A stretch of 64,000 bases of DNA from Arsenicicoccus bolidensis DSM 15745 (lineage in GTDB: Bacteria; Actinomycetota; Actinomycetes; Actinomycetales; Dermatophilaceae): NCBI RefSeq assembly GCF_000426385.1, contig NZ_AUFG01000007.1, positions 62,001-126,000 of the forward strand. The letters run 5' to 3'. This document shows, piece after piece, positions 27,644 to 37,857 of the stretch; position 1 is the first letter of the stretch; each line of letters starts with the position of its first letter. Both the position numbers and the translations under genes were made by a program. A model generated the notes under the pieces. That model was not told the DNA's origin. It searched no databases and saw only the letters and a program-made list of their open reading frames with translations.

Positions 27644-29544
27644 CACTTCTTGTCCGTGTCGTCGTCCACGACCTCGGCGTCGATGACGTCGTCATCGGCC
27701 TTGGCCTGGCCGGCGCCGGCAGCACCGCCCGCGGCACCCGCCGCGCCGGCTCCGGCAGTGCCCGCACCCGCGGCGCCCTCGTCGGACTGCTGCGCGTAGA
27801 GCGCGGCGCCGAGCTTCTGGGACTCCTCGGAGAGCGTGGTGGCCTTGGTGGAGATGTCCTCGGACGAGGTGCCCTCGGCGGCCAGCGCGTCCTTGAGGTC
27901 CTTCAGCGACTCGTCGACGGGCTTGCGGCCGTCCTCGGGAAGCTTGTCGGCGTTGTCGGCGAGGAACTTCTCGGTGGAGTAGACGAGCTGCTCGGCGTTG
28001 TTGCGAGCCTCGGCCTCCTCGCGCCGCTTCTTGTCCTCGTCGGCGTGCGCCTCGGCGTCCTTGACCATGCGGTCGATCTCGTCCTTGGACAGCGCGCTGC
28101 CGCCCGAGATCGTCATCGACTGCTCCTTGCCCGTGCCCTGGTCCTTGGCGGACACGTGCACGATGCCGTTGGCGTCGATGTCGAAGGTCACCTCGATCTT
28201 GGGCATGCCGCGGGGGGCCGGGGCGATGCCGGTGAGCTCGAAGGTGCCGAGACCCTTGTTCTGCTGGGCCAGCTCGCGCTCGCCCTGGAAGACCTGGATC
28301 AGCACGGACGGCTGGTTGTCGTCGGCCGTGGTGAAGACCTCGGAGCGCTTGGTCGGGATGGCCGTGTTGCGCTCGATGAGCTTGGTGAACAGCCCACCCT
28401 TGGTCTCGATGCCGAGGGACAGCGGCGTGACGTCGATCAGCAGGACGTCCTTGCGCTCGCCCTTGAGGACACCGGCCTGCAGGGACGCGCCCATGGCCAC
28501 GACCTCGTCCGGGTTGACGCCCTTGTTGGGCTCCTTGCCCGTGAGCTCCTTGACCAGGTTGGACACGGCCGGCATACGGGTCGAGCCACCGACCAGGACG
28601 ACGTGCGCGATGTCGCTGACCTTGATGCCCGCGTCCTTGATGACGTTGTGGAAGGGCTCCTTGGTCCGCTCGAGCAGGTCGGCGGTCATCTGCTCGAACT
28701 GCGTGCGCGTGAGCGTCTCGTCGAGGTGGATCGGGCCGTTCTCGCCCATCGAGAGGTACTGCAGGTTGATGTTGGTGCTGGTCGCGGTGGACAGCTCCTT
28801 CTTGGCCTGCTCGGCGGCGTCCTTGAGGCGCTGCATGGCGATCTTGTCCTTGGACAGGTCGACGCCGGTGTTGTTCTTGACCTGGGTCAGGAGGTGCTTG
28901 ACGATCCGGTCGTCCCAGTCGTCGCCGCCGAGGCGGTTGTCGCCGTTGGTGGCGCGGACCTGGATGGTCGCGAAGCCGTCCTCGGCGTCCTTGCCCACCT
29001 CGAGGAGGGACACGTCGAAGGTGCCGCCGCCGAGGTCGAAGACGAGGATGAGCTCGTCCTCCTTGCCCTTGTCCAGGCCGTAGGCCAGCGCGGCCGCGGT
29101 CGGCTCGTTGACGATGCGCAGGACGTTGAGGCCCGCGATCTCGCCGGCCTCCTTGGTGGCCTGGCGCTCGGCGTCGTCGAAGTACGCCGGGACGGTGATG
29201 ACCGCGTCCGTGACGGGCTCGCCGAGGTAGGACTCGGCGTCGCGCTTGAGCTTCATCAGCGTGCGGGCGCTGATCTCCTGCGCGGTGTAGTCCTTGCCGT
29301 CGATCTCCTGCTTCCAGTCCGTGCCCATGTGGCGCTTGACCGAGCGGATGGTGCGGTCGACGTTGGTGACGGCCTGGCGCTTGGCGATCTCGCCGACGAG
29401 CACCTCGCCGTTCTTGCTGAACGCCACGACCGACGGGGTCGTGCGACCGCCCTCGGCGTTGGCGATGATCTCCGGCTCGCCGCCCTCGAGGACGGAGACG
29501 GCGGAGTTGGTGGTGCCGAGGTCGATACCGACTGCACGTGCCAT
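27643..29544 (-). CDS. dnaK: Hsp70 chaperone DnaK
   Basis: ATP-dependent chaperone. 633 residues with the N-terminal ATPase motifs [51 protein letters not shown] and VGGSTRMP, then the beta-sandwich substrate domain, helical lid and an Ala/Gly-rich tail ending in acidic DDDTDKK. It lacks the ~24-residue proteobacterial insert near the N-terminus, as in Gram-positives. Start ATG 29544 (MARAVG) with AAGGAG upstream. Two HAIR boxes lie upstream. Confidence 0.98.
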   Translation of the reverse strand: MARAVGIDLGTTNSAVSVLEGGEPEIIANAEGGRTTPSVVAFSKNGEVLVGEIAKRQAVTNVDRTIRSVKRHMGTDWKQEIDGKDYTAQEISARTLMKLKRDAESYLGEPVTDAVITVPAYFDDAERQATKEAGEIAGLNVLRIVNEPTAAALAYGLDKGKEDELILVFDLGGGTFDVSLLEVGKDAEDGFATIQVRATNGDNRLGGDDWDDRIVKHLLTQVKNNTGVDLSKDKIAMQRLKDAAEQAKKELSTATSTNINLQYLSMGENGPIHLDETLTRTQFEQMTADLLERTKEPFHNVIKDAGIKVSDIAHVVLVGGSTRMPAVSNLVKELTGKEPNKGVNPDEVVAMGASLQAGVLKGERKDVLLIDVTPLSLGIETKGGLFTKLIERNTAIPTKRSEVFTTADDNQPSVLIQVFQGERELAQQNKGLGTFELTGIAPAPRGMPKIEVTFDIDANGIVHVSAKDQGTGKEQSMTISGGSALSKDEIDRMVKDAEAHADEDKKRREEAEARNNAEQLVYSTEKFLADNADKLPEDGRKPVDESLKDLKDALAAEGTSSEDISTKATTLSEESQKLGAALYAQQSDEGAAGAGTAGAGAAGAAGGAAGAGQAKADDDVIDAEVVDDDTDKK

Positions 29545-29572
29545 GTGTGGCTCTCCTTGTTGACTAGCGGAT

Positions 29573-29593
29573 GTTGAGTCGTCAGCACTCAAG
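29573..29593 (-). promoter_or_regulatory. HAIR operator 1 of the dnaK operon
   Basis: GTTGAGT-N7-ACTCAAG, 29-49 nt upstream of the dnaK ATG. It matches the HspR consensus in 13 of the 14 specified positions. This copy lies closest to the ribosome site and would overlap the promoter or the transcript start. Confidence 0.93.
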
Positions 29594-29635
29594 GTATGAC
29601 CGCCTGCGATCCATGTGCAAGCTCGTGTCAGTGAA

Positions 29636-29656
29636 CTTGAGTCTATCTGGCTCAAC
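29636..29656 (-). promoter_or_regulatory. HAIR operator 2 of the dnaK operon
   Basis: CTTGAGT-N7-GCTCAAC, 63 nt (centre to centre) from operator 1, about six helical turns. The spacing would place two HspR complexes on the same face of the DNA. Confidence 0.92.
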
Positions 29657-29700
29657 TCCGTCGGTCACGCCTTTGTTCCCCGACGTCGGCCGGCGAGGGG

Positions 29701-30930
29701 TCAGACCCAGATCGCGGCGTCGATGCCGTCGCTGAAGCGCTCGGGCCGAGCAGGATGGCGGACGGCCTCCCCGCGGACGACGCGCGCCGCGCTCCAGGCC
29801 GCGGCGGCGGAGTCGAGGACGTCGTCGGCACCGCGCCGACCGAGGTCGAGGTCCCGCGGCAGGTGGATCCCCTGGGCCAGGAGCAGTCCCTCGCGCTCGC
29901 GCAGCCCCTCGGGCGTCTTCTTGCTCGAGGCCAGCGGGGCGCCCGCCATGATCGCGAAGCACAGCTCGGGGTGCACCTCGACCACCGGCAGGGTCGGCCC
30001 CTCCCCGCGCACGTAGGCGTCGACGTCCAGGATGGCCCTGCGCATGGCATAGCTCTGCGCGGCCAGGCTGGTCCCGCCCGTGCGGGCGACGCTGATCCGG
30101 CGGGCCTCGGCATACGACTCGGCCGCCAGCGCGTCACGCACGGGGGTCGCAAAGACCGAGCCGGCGCGCGGGCCCAGCCGCCCGCGCACCTCGACGTCCG
30201 CCCTGCGGCGCCCGGTGTCCGGCAGGCCGATCGGCGCGTCGACCGCGACGAGCTCGACGTGCACAGCGCCGTGATCGACCCGGTCGATCACGGTCCGCAG
30301 GTCGGCCCCGGCCACGATCCGCACCGTCCCCGCGCCGGACACGGGCAGGAGCGCGCCGGTCCACCCGCCCCGGGCCCCGTCGACGCCGAGCACCCACCCG
30401 TCGTATGTCGGTCCGCCGCCCTCACGAGCAGGCGAGGTCTCGAGCCCCAGATCCCCGAGCACGCTCGACACGGCATCCTCGGGCGACACCGCGTGCCGGG
30501 GCGCGCGGACGTCGTCGCCGTCGACCGGCACCTCGTCGAACAACCGCAGCCCGTCCAGCAGCACCACCGGCACGCCGGTGCGCGCCGCGAGCGCGATCTC
30601 GCTGACCGTCCCCCAGCTGTGGCCCACCGCGACCACCGCGTCGCAGGCACGGACGAGCAGGGCGTTGCGCATCTCGCCGAGGCCGGTGGGGATGGTGACC
30701 GACAGGTGCGGGTTGGCGGCGGAGCGATCCTCGCCCGGCAGGAGCCCGAGGCTCGTCCCGCCCGCCTGCCCGCAGCCCAGCGCGGCGCCCGCCATCACGC
30801 CGCCGAGACCACCGGTGACGACGACCAGTCCCTGCTCGGCGAGCAGCCGGCCGACCGTGACTGCCTGCTGCACCTGCTCCGACGTGGCCGCACCCGGGCC
30901 GACGACACCGACATACCCTCGTGGTCGCAC
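29701..30930 (-). CDS. LOG-like Rossmann domain fused to DUF429
   Basis: 409 residues in two parts. Residues about 3-150 resemble the TIGR00725 branch of the LOG/lysine-decarboxylase-like superfamily (VGVVGPG, VVVTGGLGGVMAGAALG, GLGEMRNALLVRACDAVVAVG, WGTVSEIALA). Residues about 180-409 match DUF429, a predicted RNase-H-fold nuclease (VLGVDGARGGW, VAVDAPIGLPD, VEVHPELCF). I know these domains as separate proteins; the fused frame is continuous, with no stop or restart between them. Start taken as GTG 30930. Divergent from FUSC. Activity unknown. Confidence 0.78.
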   Translation of the reverse strand: MRPRGYVGVVGPGAATSEQVQQAVTVGRLLAEQGLVVVTGGLGGVMAGAALGCGQAGGTSLGLLPGEDRSAANPHLSVTIPTGLGEMRNALLVRACDAVVAVGHSWGTVSEIALAARTGVPVVLLDGLRLFDEVPVDGDDVRAPRHAVSPEDAVSSVLGDLGLETSPAREGGGPTYDGWVLGVDGARGGWTGALLPVSGAGTVRIVAGADLRTVIDRVDHGAVHVELVAVDAPIGLPDTGRRRADVEVRGRLGPRAGSVFATPVRDALAAESYAEARRISVARTGGTSLAAQSYAMRRAILDVDAYVRGEGPTLPVVEVHPELCFAIMAGAPLASSKKTPEGLREREGLLLAQGIHLPRDLDLGRRGADDVLDSAAAAWSAARVVRGEAVRHPARPERFSDGIDAAIWV

Positions 30931-30997
30931 GCCCCCAGGATGGCATCCTGTCGACTTCCCGGGCGGCGCGCCCGACGCCGAACTACTCTCGACGGCG

Positions 30998-32131
30998 ATG
31001 AGCTCGACCCGTCCTCCGCTCGACGACCCCGACCAGCCCAGCCGCCCCACCCGCAGGGAGCGCGTGCGCACCGTCGTCCGGCCCGCCCTGCAGGTCGACC
31101 GCGGTGCTGCTCAGCCCGCGGTCGCGGTGCCCTATGCCCTGGGCTTCGGCGCCGTCCTGCTCGCCGGGGTGCTGATGTCCGAGCCGTTGTTGGGCGTGGT
31201 CGCCGCGAGCGGCGCGATCAACGCCGGTGGTCTCGGCGTCGATCCGCAGATCGCGCGGCCTCGGCTCACCATGCTGGTGACCACAGCCGTCCTGTCGTCG
31301 TCGCTGTTCGTTGCCTGCCTCGTGTCCGACCACCCCCTGCTCGCGGTCCTGACCCTCGCCGCCATCGGCGCGGTCGTGGGGTTGCTCAGCCCGCGCGAGG
31401 GCCCGGGTCAGGTCGGGGTGCAGGCGGTGGTCGGCTTCCTCGCCATGGGCCAGCAGGCGACGCCCCTGCGGACGGCCCTGACCTATGCCGGCCTGGTCGC
31501 CGTGGGCGGGCTGGTGCAGGTCATGATCGGCACGCTCGTCGGGCCTCGGTCGCGACGCCGACGGAGCCGGGTCGCGGTCGTCCTGCGACGGGAGCTCCCC
31601 GGCCCGGAGAGGGCGGAGCCGGCGCCGCTGCCCGAGGTGCGCCGGGCGGTGTTCGACGACCTGCGACACCCCGGACCGGAGTCACGCTGGCATGCCCTGC
31701 GCCTGGGCCTCGGCCTGGGTGTCGCCGAGGCCCTCTCCCAGCTCCTGCTCCCCCTGCGCGGCTACTGGGTGCCCCTGACGGTGGTCAACGTGCTGCAACC
31801 TCGGCTGACCGACACGATCGCGCGGGGGCTGGACCGCCTGCTCGGCACCGCGGTCGGGGTGGCGGCGGGCGGCGGCGCCGTGGTCCTGGCGCGCCCCGAG
31901 GGAATGACCCTGCTGGCTCTCGGCACCCTGCTCGCCTGGGCGATGTTCGCCCTGCAGTCCGTCAACTACTTCTTCTACACGACGGCCCTGACCGCCTGGG
32001 TCGTGGTCTTCCTCGAGGTCATGGGGATCGGCGCGCAGGGCTCGGTCCCTCAGAGGCTCCTCGCCACGGCCGCCGGCGGGATCCTGTCGCTGGTCCTCGT
32101 GGTCCTGGTGCGTGGTCGCGGTCCGAGGTGA
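30998..32131 (+). CDS. FUSC-family membrane protein
   Basis: 377 residues, with about six N-terminal and four C-terminal membrane helices flanking a charged cytosolic region, as in FUSC/aromatic-acid exporter-like proteins. The C-terminal block (GYWVPLTVVNVLQPRLTDTIARGLDRLLGTAVGV near 255-290) is the FUSC signature. The ATG at 30998 lies 8 nt after TACTCT (30984-30989). The substrate is unknown. Confidence 0.85.
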   Translation: MSSTRPPLDDPDQPSRPTRRERVRTVVRPALQVDRGAAQPAVAVPYALGFGAVLLAGVLMSEPLLGVVAASGAINAGGLGVDPQIARPRLTMLVTTAVLSSSLFVACLVSDHPLLAVLTLAAIGAVVGLLSPREGPGQVGVQAVVGFLAMGQQATPLRTALTYAGLVAVGGLVQVMIGTLVGPRSRRRRSRVAVVLRRELPGPERAEPAPLPEVRRAVFDDLRHPGPESRWHALRLGLGLGVAEALSQLLLPLRGYWVPLTVVNVLQPRLTDTIARGLDRLLGTAVGVAAGGGAVVLARPEGMTLLALGTLLAWAMFALQSVNYFFYTTALTAWVVVFLEVMGIGAQGSVPQRLLATAAGGILSLVLVVLVRGRGPR

Positions 32132-32168
32132 GCCCCCGCACCGCTCGGGAAGGACCTAGAGTGCCGGG

Positions 32169-32906
32169 GTGGCCGCGCCCGCACCAGCACCCACCGACGC
32201 CGAGCTGCGCGTCGACATCGTCGACCTGCTCGGCCGCCGGTCCGCGGACGTCACCATCTGCCCGTCCGAGGTCGCGCGCGGGCTCGGCGGCGAGGACTGG
32301 CGGGAGCTGATGCAGCCGACCCGGGATGCCGCCGCCCACCTCGCCGACGAGGGCGTGATCGAGGTGGTCCAGGGTGGCCGGCCGGTCGACGTGCGGACGG
32401 CCCGAGGCCCGGTGCGCCTGCGCCGTGGCCCGTCCTGGCCGGACGCCTCGCAGCCGCACGTGCAGGCGCAGTCCGAGGCACCAAGGACCCACTGGCTGCT
32501 GCCGATCGACCCGGCGGCGCACGCCGAGCACCAGCCGCCGGACTGGCGGACCCGTCCCGATGCCGGCCCGGTCTGGGAGGCGATCGGTCGCTCTCAGCAG
32601 ATCGACCGCTGGTGCCTGCGCTCGGGATTCCGGACGATGCAAGCGGGCGACACGATCTGGGCCTATCTGTCGCGCCGCCAGGAGCTGTGCGCCGTCGGAA
32701 CGGTCCGGGAGGTCGCGCAGGACGGCGGCGCCTGGCAGGTCCTTGTCCGCTGGGACGACGCCCGCACCGCCGCACTGGGACGAGACCCCTTGCCGCGCAG
32801 CACTTTCGGTCAGGTCCCGATGTCGACCTGCCGCGCCCGCGAGAGCGCAGCCAGGGTCCTGACGGAGCGCTACGACGCGCTCCCCGGCCCCCGGCATACG
32901 GCCTGA
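32169..32906 (+). CDS. DUF3253 domain fused to a PUA/EVE-like domain
   Basis: 245 residues. Residues about 9-92 are a winged-helix-like DUF3253 domain (VTICPSEVARGLGGEDWRELM, then GGRPVDVRTARGPVRLRRG). Residues about 105-240 form a separate domain (THWLLPIDP, then QAGDTIWAYLSRRQELCAVGTVREV) that looks like a PUA/EVE-type beta barrel. DUF3253 is usually a stand-alone protein of about 90 residues. The GTG lies 6 nt after TAGAGT (32157-32162), a leaderless layout. The function is unknown; a nucleic-acid ligand is plausible by fold only. Confidence 0.75.
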   Translation: MAAPAPAPTDAELRVDIVDLLGRRSADVTICPSEVARGLGGEDWRELMQPTRDAAAHLADEGVIEVVQGGRPVDVRTARGPVRLRRGPSWPDASQPHVQAQSEAPRTHWLLPIDPAAHAEHQPPDWRTRPDAGPVWEAIGRSQQIDRWCLRSGFRTMQAGDTIWAYLSRRQELCAVGTVREVAQDGGAWQVLVRWDDARTAALGRDPLPRSTFGQVPMSTCRARESAARVLTERYDALPGPRHTA

Positions 32907-32956
32907 GCGGGGCAACCCTCACGTGGCGTCAAGGTAGGATCGCGAAGCCTCACCCC

Positions 32957-32987
32957 GCCGCAGCTGGCTTCACGCTGCGGCCCTTTT
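32957..32987 (+). terminator. short hairpin with T-run before the SulP gene
   Basis: GCCGCAG (32957-32963) pairs with CTGCGGC (32975-32981), followed by CCTTTT. It lies 50 nt after the DUF3253 gene and 18 nt before the SulP start. It could end the upstream transcript or attenuate the transporter. Confidence 0.5.
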
Positions 32988-33004
32988 CATGGACGGAGCC
33001 ATCC

Positions 33005-34579
33005 TTGGCCAGCACCACCCCCAGCGCCGCCGAGACCCGGGGCGGCGAACGGGGCTTCCCCCTCGTCCCCGACGCCGGCGACCGAGACACCTCGACGCTC
33101 GCCGCGCTGCGCGACCCCCGGCGGCTCAAGACCGAGGTGCTGGCCGGGCTCGTCGTCGCCCTGGCGCTCATCCCCGAGGCCATCTCGTTCTCGATCATCG
33201 CGGGCGTCGACCCCCGCATGGGGCTGTTCGCGTCGTTCACGATGGCCTGCACCATCGCGATCGTCGGTGGCCGTCCGGCGATGATCTCCGCCGCGACGGG
33301 CGCCGTCGCCCTGGTGATCGCCCCGGTCGCCAGGGATCACGGGATCGACTACTTCCTGGCCACGGTGCTGCTCGCCGGGGTGCTGCAGATCGTCCTCAGC
33401 CTGCTCGGCGTCGCCAGGCTCATGCGCTTCATCCCCCGCATGGTGATGGTCGGCTTCGTCAACGCCCTGGCGATCCTGATCTTCCTGGCCCAGCTCCCCC
33501 ACCTGGTCGGCCCCTCCATCCCCCCGATCGTCTACCCCCTCGTCGCCCTCGGCATCGCGGTGCTGGTGCTCCTGCCTCGCGTCACGACCGCGGTCCCGGC
33601 GCCCCTGGTCGCCATCGTGCTGATCACCGCCCTCGTGCAGGTGACCGGGTGGCGCATGCCCACCGTCGGCGACCAGGGCGAGCTGCCGGACTCGCTGCCG
33701 ACCCTGCTCCTGCCGAACGTCCCGCTCACCCTGCAGACCCTGCAGGTCATCGGGCCGTTCGCGCTCGCCATGGCGCTGGTCGGCCTCCTCGAGTCGCTCA
33801 TGACCGCCACGCTCGTCGACGGGATCACCGACACTCACTCCGACAAGACCCGTGAGGGCTGGGGGCAGGGCGTGGCCAACATCGTCACCGGCCTCTTCGG
33901 CGGGATGGGCGGGTGCGCCATGATCGGCCAGACCATGATCAACGTGAAGTCCTCCGGCGCCCGCACCCGGATCTCGACCTTCCTCGCCGGGCTCTTCCTG
34001 CTCGGCCTGGTCGTGGGGGCCGGCCCCGCCGTCGCCCGGATCCCGATGGCGGTGCTCGTCGCGGTGATGATCATGGTCTCGGTCGCGACCTTCGACTGGC
34101 ACAGCGTCGCCCCGTCCACGCTGCGCCGCATGCCGTGGAGCGAGACGATCGTCATGCTCGTCACCGTCGTCGTCACGGTCGCCACCCACAACCTGGCCTA
34201 CGGCGTGATCGCCGGCGTCAACACGGCGTTCGTCGTGTTCGCGCGCCGCGTCGCGCACTTCTCCACGGTCGAGCGGGTGGCAGAGCCCGACGAGGACGCA
34301 GACGGCACGATCGACACCCGGGTCTACCGGGTCCACGGCGAGCTGTTCTTCGCCTCGAGCAACGACCTCGTCTACCAGTTCGACTATGCCGGCGACCCGG
34401 AGCACGTCGTCGTCGACCTGTCCGGGTCCCACGTCTGGGACGCCTCCACCGTCGCCGCCCTGGACGCCATCGAGGCGAAGTACGCCGCCAAGGGCAAGCG
34501 CGTGGAGATCGTCGGTCTCGACGCCGCCTCGGCGACCCGTCATGCCCAGCTGTCCGGCCACCTCGGCGCGGGCCACTGA
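33005..34579 (+). CDS. SulP-family anion transporter with STAS domain
   Basis: SLC26/SulP permease, probably for sulfate or bicarbonate. 524 residues: a transmembrane core of about 11-14 helices (VVALALIPEAISFSIIAGVDPRMGLFASF near 49-77 is the family signature) and a C-terminal STAS domain (about 430-524, VHGELFFASSNDL and VVVDLSGSHVWDASTVAALD). The TTG start at 33005 is chosen because it alone has a GGAG at correct spacing and the frame has no ATG or GTG upstream. It stands alone. Confidence 0.88.
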   Translation: MASTTPSAAETRGGERGFPLVPDAGDRDTSTLAALRDPRRLKTEVLAGLVVALALIPEAISFSIIAGVDPRMGLFASFTMACTIAIVGGRPAMISAATGAVALVIAPVARDHGIDYFLATVLLAGVLQIVLSLLGVARLMRFIPRMVMVGFVNALAILIFLAQLPHLVGPSIPPIVYPLVALGIAVLVLLPRVTTAVPAPLVAIVLITALVQVTGWRMPTVGDQGELPDSLPTLLLPNVPLTLQTLQVIGPFALAMALVGLLESLMTATLVDGITDTHSDKTREGWGQGVANIVTGLFGGMGGCAMIGQTMINVKSSGARTRISTFLAGLFLLGLVVGAGPAVARIPMAVLVAVMIMVSVATFDWHSVAPSTLRRMPWSETIVMLVTVVVTVATHNLAYGVIAGVNTAFVVFARRVAHFSTVERVAEPDEDADGTIDTRVYRVHGELFFASSNDLVYQFDYAGDPEHVVVDLSGSHVWDASTVAALDAIEAKYAAKGKRVEIVGLDAASATRHAQLSGHLGAGH

Positions 34580-34653
34580 CGCGACCCCAGGCAGGCCCTG
34601 GGAGTACCCCCTCCCACCAGGGACTCCCCCTGCCCCTCTCGACCGGTGTGTGA

Positions 34654-35679
<1,026 letters not shown>

Positions 35680-35710
35680 CCCCACCAGCGCGTATGCCGT
35701 CCCGCCCGCC

Positions 35711-36661
35711 TCAGTCCGCAGCCGCGGCGAGGCGGGCGGCCACGTCGCGGGCGGCCTGCCGCAGCTCGGGGCCACCGAGGATGCGCCAGGGATGAGGGAT
35801 CTGGGCGAGGCGCTCGAGGACATACATCTCGGCGTTGCTGGTCGACCCGCGCAGCTCGCAGCCGCCCTCGACCGCGGTCAGCGTGCCGGAGACGGCGCCG
35901 ACCCAGCGGGCGACCTCCTCGACGGGGGCGTCGAAGCGCACGTGCGTCGTCAGCTCCCAGCCCGCCCCGAGCGCCTCCTCCAGCGCGGCCACGGGGTCGA
36001 GATCGGCTGGGGCCGAGCAGGACTCGGCCGTCGCGGTCACGCGCGCCACCCGGTCGGCGCGCAGCGTGCGCGTGGCCTGGGCGTGGTGGGAGTGGCCGAG
36101 GAGGTACCACCGGCCGTGGCGCACCACGAGCGCCCACGGGTCCACGAGCCAGGTGTGGGTGCGGCCCGACTCGCTGCGGTAGTCCAGCTCGACCCGGCGC
36201 CCCTCGGCGATGGCGGCGACCAGCGCGCTGGTGACGGTCGACTCCGGCAGCGGGTCCGGACGACCCGCCCCGCTCGCGGTGTCGCGCACGACCGCCGCCT
36301 GCTGCCGCACCCGGGCCGGCAGCGCACGGATGACCTTGTCCAGCGCCTCGCGCCGGATGTCGGTCCCCTGCCGCTGCCCCGCCGTGGCCGACAGGACCGC
36401 CGTGACCAGGGCGATCGCCTCGTCCTCGGTGAACACGACGGGAGGGAGCCGGGCGCCGCGCCCCAACCGGTAGCCGCCATACGGCCCCCTGGAGGACTCG
36501 ACCGGCACCCCCGCCTCGCGCAGCGTCAGGACATAGCGCCGCACCGCTCGCTCGGTGACGCCGAGCCGGTCGGCGAGCTGGGCAGCGGTGACCCCCGGCC
36601 GGTCCTGGATCGCCTCGAGCGCCAGGAGCGTCCGCACCAGCGGGGTCGCGCCGTCGTCCAC
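35711..36661 (-). CDS. helix-turn-helix regulator with WYL domain
   Basis: 316 residues: N-terminal HTH_11 winged helix (TAAQLADRLGVTERAVRRYVLTLREAGVPV near 25-54), a YGGYRLG linker, then a WYL domain (RRVELDYRSESGRTHTWLVDPWALVVRHGRWYLLGHS near 160-196) and a WCX C-terminal extension. WYL domains bind nucleic acids or nucleotides. The GTG lies 6 nt after TAGGCT (36668-36673). The target is unknown. Confidence 0.92.
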   Translation of the reverse strand: MDDGATPLVRTLLALEAIQDRPGVTAAQLADRLGVTERAVRRYVLTLREAGVPVESSRGPYGGYRLGRGARLPPVVFTEDEAIALVTAVLSATAGQRQGTDIRREALDKVIRALPARVRQQAAVVRDTASGAGRPDPLPESTVTSALVAAIAEGRRVELDYRSESGRTHTWLVDPWALVVRHGRWYLLGHSHHAQATRTLRADRVARVTATAESCSAPADLDPVAALEEALGAGWELTTHVRFDAPVEEVARWVGAVSGTLTAVEGGCELRGSTSNAEMYVLERLAQIPHPWRILGGPELRQAARDVAARLAAAAD

Positions 36662-36685
36662 GCCGCCAGCCTAGGTCGCGCGAGC

Positions 36686-37249
36686 TCACTGGTTGCGGTG
36701 GTAGAACGCGCGTCCCTTGGCGCGGTTGCCGCACAGCCCCATCGAGCACCACGACCGCGAGCGGTTGCGCGAGTGGTCGTAGAACGCCCAGCGACAGCTC
36801 GGCTCGCGGCAGGCCTTGAGCCGCGTCCAGGTACCGTCGGCGACGGCCGGTGGCACGGCGGCGACCAGGGTGGCCAGGGCCGCGTCGACGACCGACAGGC
36901 CGGGTCGAGGGACGAGCCGGGGCGCGGGCCCGCCGATGTCCAGCACGAGCGGCAGCTCCGCGACGAGCCCCGCGAGGTCGCTCCGCGCGTGAGGGTCCAG
37001 GTCGTCGGGACGGGGGCTGTCCACCGGCGGGGCGTTGTTCTCGGCGATCAGGGCCCGCAGACCCTCGCGCACCGAGGTCGCCCGGGTGAGCCCCGCCTCG
37101 TCGACTGTGACCCCGGCGGGGGCGAGGTCGCGTCCGGCCAGCCATGCCTGGAGCTGCTGGCGGGTGCTGAGCCCGTCCGCGTCCGGCCCTCGCGTGTTGA
37201 TGAACTCCTCGATCAGGCTCAGCGGGTGGGGGGTGGCGGGCGATTCCAT
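36686..37249 (-). CDS. CGNR zinc-finger / ABATE-domain protein
   Basis: 187 residues. The N-terminal ABATE-like region (LSLIEEFINTRGPDADGL) is followed by a C-terminal CGNR zinc finger with four cysteines: CREPSC, then WCSMGLCGNRAKGRAFYHR, the family-defining motif. It is predicted to be a stress-related DNA-binding regulator. It is on the same strand as the WYL regulator but 24 nt upstream of its start, so co-transcription is possible. Confidence 0.9.
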   Translation of the reverse strand: MESPATPHPLSLIEEFINTRGPDADGLSTRQQLQAWLAGRDLAPAGVTVDEAGLTRATSVREGLRALIAENNAPPVDSPRPDDLDPHARSDLAGLVAELPLVLDIGGPAPRLVPRPGLSVVDAALATLVAAVPPAVADGTWTRLKACREPSCRWAFYDHSRNRSRSWCSMGLCGNRAKGRAFYHRNQ

Positions 37250-37361
37250 CCGTGAATTCTAACCGCCTATCGAGGTTGGTCGGCGCGCGACGACGGCTCC
37301 TCGACGCCTGTCCGGGCCTGGGTGTCCGGCGTGATGACCGTGAGGGCCAGGACCACCGCGG

Positions 37362-37703
37362 CTAGGAGGCGACCACGCAGAACTGGTTGCCGTCGGGATC
37401 GGCCAGGACGACCCACCCGTCGTCGTCGAACCTCTGCACCTCGGTGGCCCCGAGGTCGCGGATCCGGCCCACCTCGCCAGCCAGGTCGCCGGTGAACAGG
37501 TCCAGGTGCAGCCGGTTCTTGCCTGCTCGCGGCTCGGGCACGAGCTGCAGGGACAGACCCACGCCGCCCTTGCCCGGGTCCTCGAGATAGGTCGTGCCCT
37601 CGTCCGAGGACGCGACCTGGTAGCCGGTCACCGCCCGCCAGAAGGCGGTGCTGCCCGACAGGTCGTTCGTGTCCACGCACACGTTGCCGATGCTGATGCT
37701 CAT
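37362..37703 (-). CDS. VOC-family (glyoxalase-like) protein
   Basis: 113 residues with the paired beta-alpha-beta-beta-beta units of the vicinal oxygen chelate fold: FWRAVTGYQVAS, LHLDLFTGDLAGEVGRIRDLGATEV, then WVVLADPDGNQFCVV. It lacks an obvious substrate hint; many such proteins give drug resistance or isomerise small metabolites. Start ATG 37703 with GGAG; a longer frame to 37769 is less likely. Confidence 0.88.
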   Translation of the reverse strand: MSISIGNVCVDTNDLSGSTAFWRAVTGYQVASSDEGTTYLEDPGKGGVGLSLQLVPEPRAGKNRLHLDLFTGDLAGEVGRIRDLGATEVQRFDDDGWVVLADPDGNQFCVVAS

Positions 37704-37797
37704 GGCTCCTCTTCCCTCTCCCTTGACCAGTGATGCCATGACGCCAGTTTGATAACCGGCAAACGTCAATGGATAGTTAGGTCTCTTCCGCCTCGGA

Positions 37798-37816
37798 TTA
37801 AGTTAGGGTTGCCTAA
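37798..37816 (+). promoter_or_regulatory. IdeR/DtxR-type iron box
   Basis: TTAAGTTAGGGTTGCCTAA closely matches the actinobacterial iron-box consensus TTAGGTTAGGCTAACCTAA, in particular the GTTAGG and GCCTAA half-sites. It lies 42 nt before the DUF2470 gene start and would block its promoter when iron is plentiful. The surrounding 37704-37857 region is the most AT-rich nearby, as expected for a promoter. Confidence 0.8.
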
Positions 37817-37857
37817 GTCGAAGGCTGCTGACGGACGAACGGATGGAGGAGGGCCCC

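Noticed and set aside
32907-33004. Possible riboswitch before the SulP transporter
   Set aside because: I could not match the conserved core of any known class; only a short terminator-like hairpin is supported.
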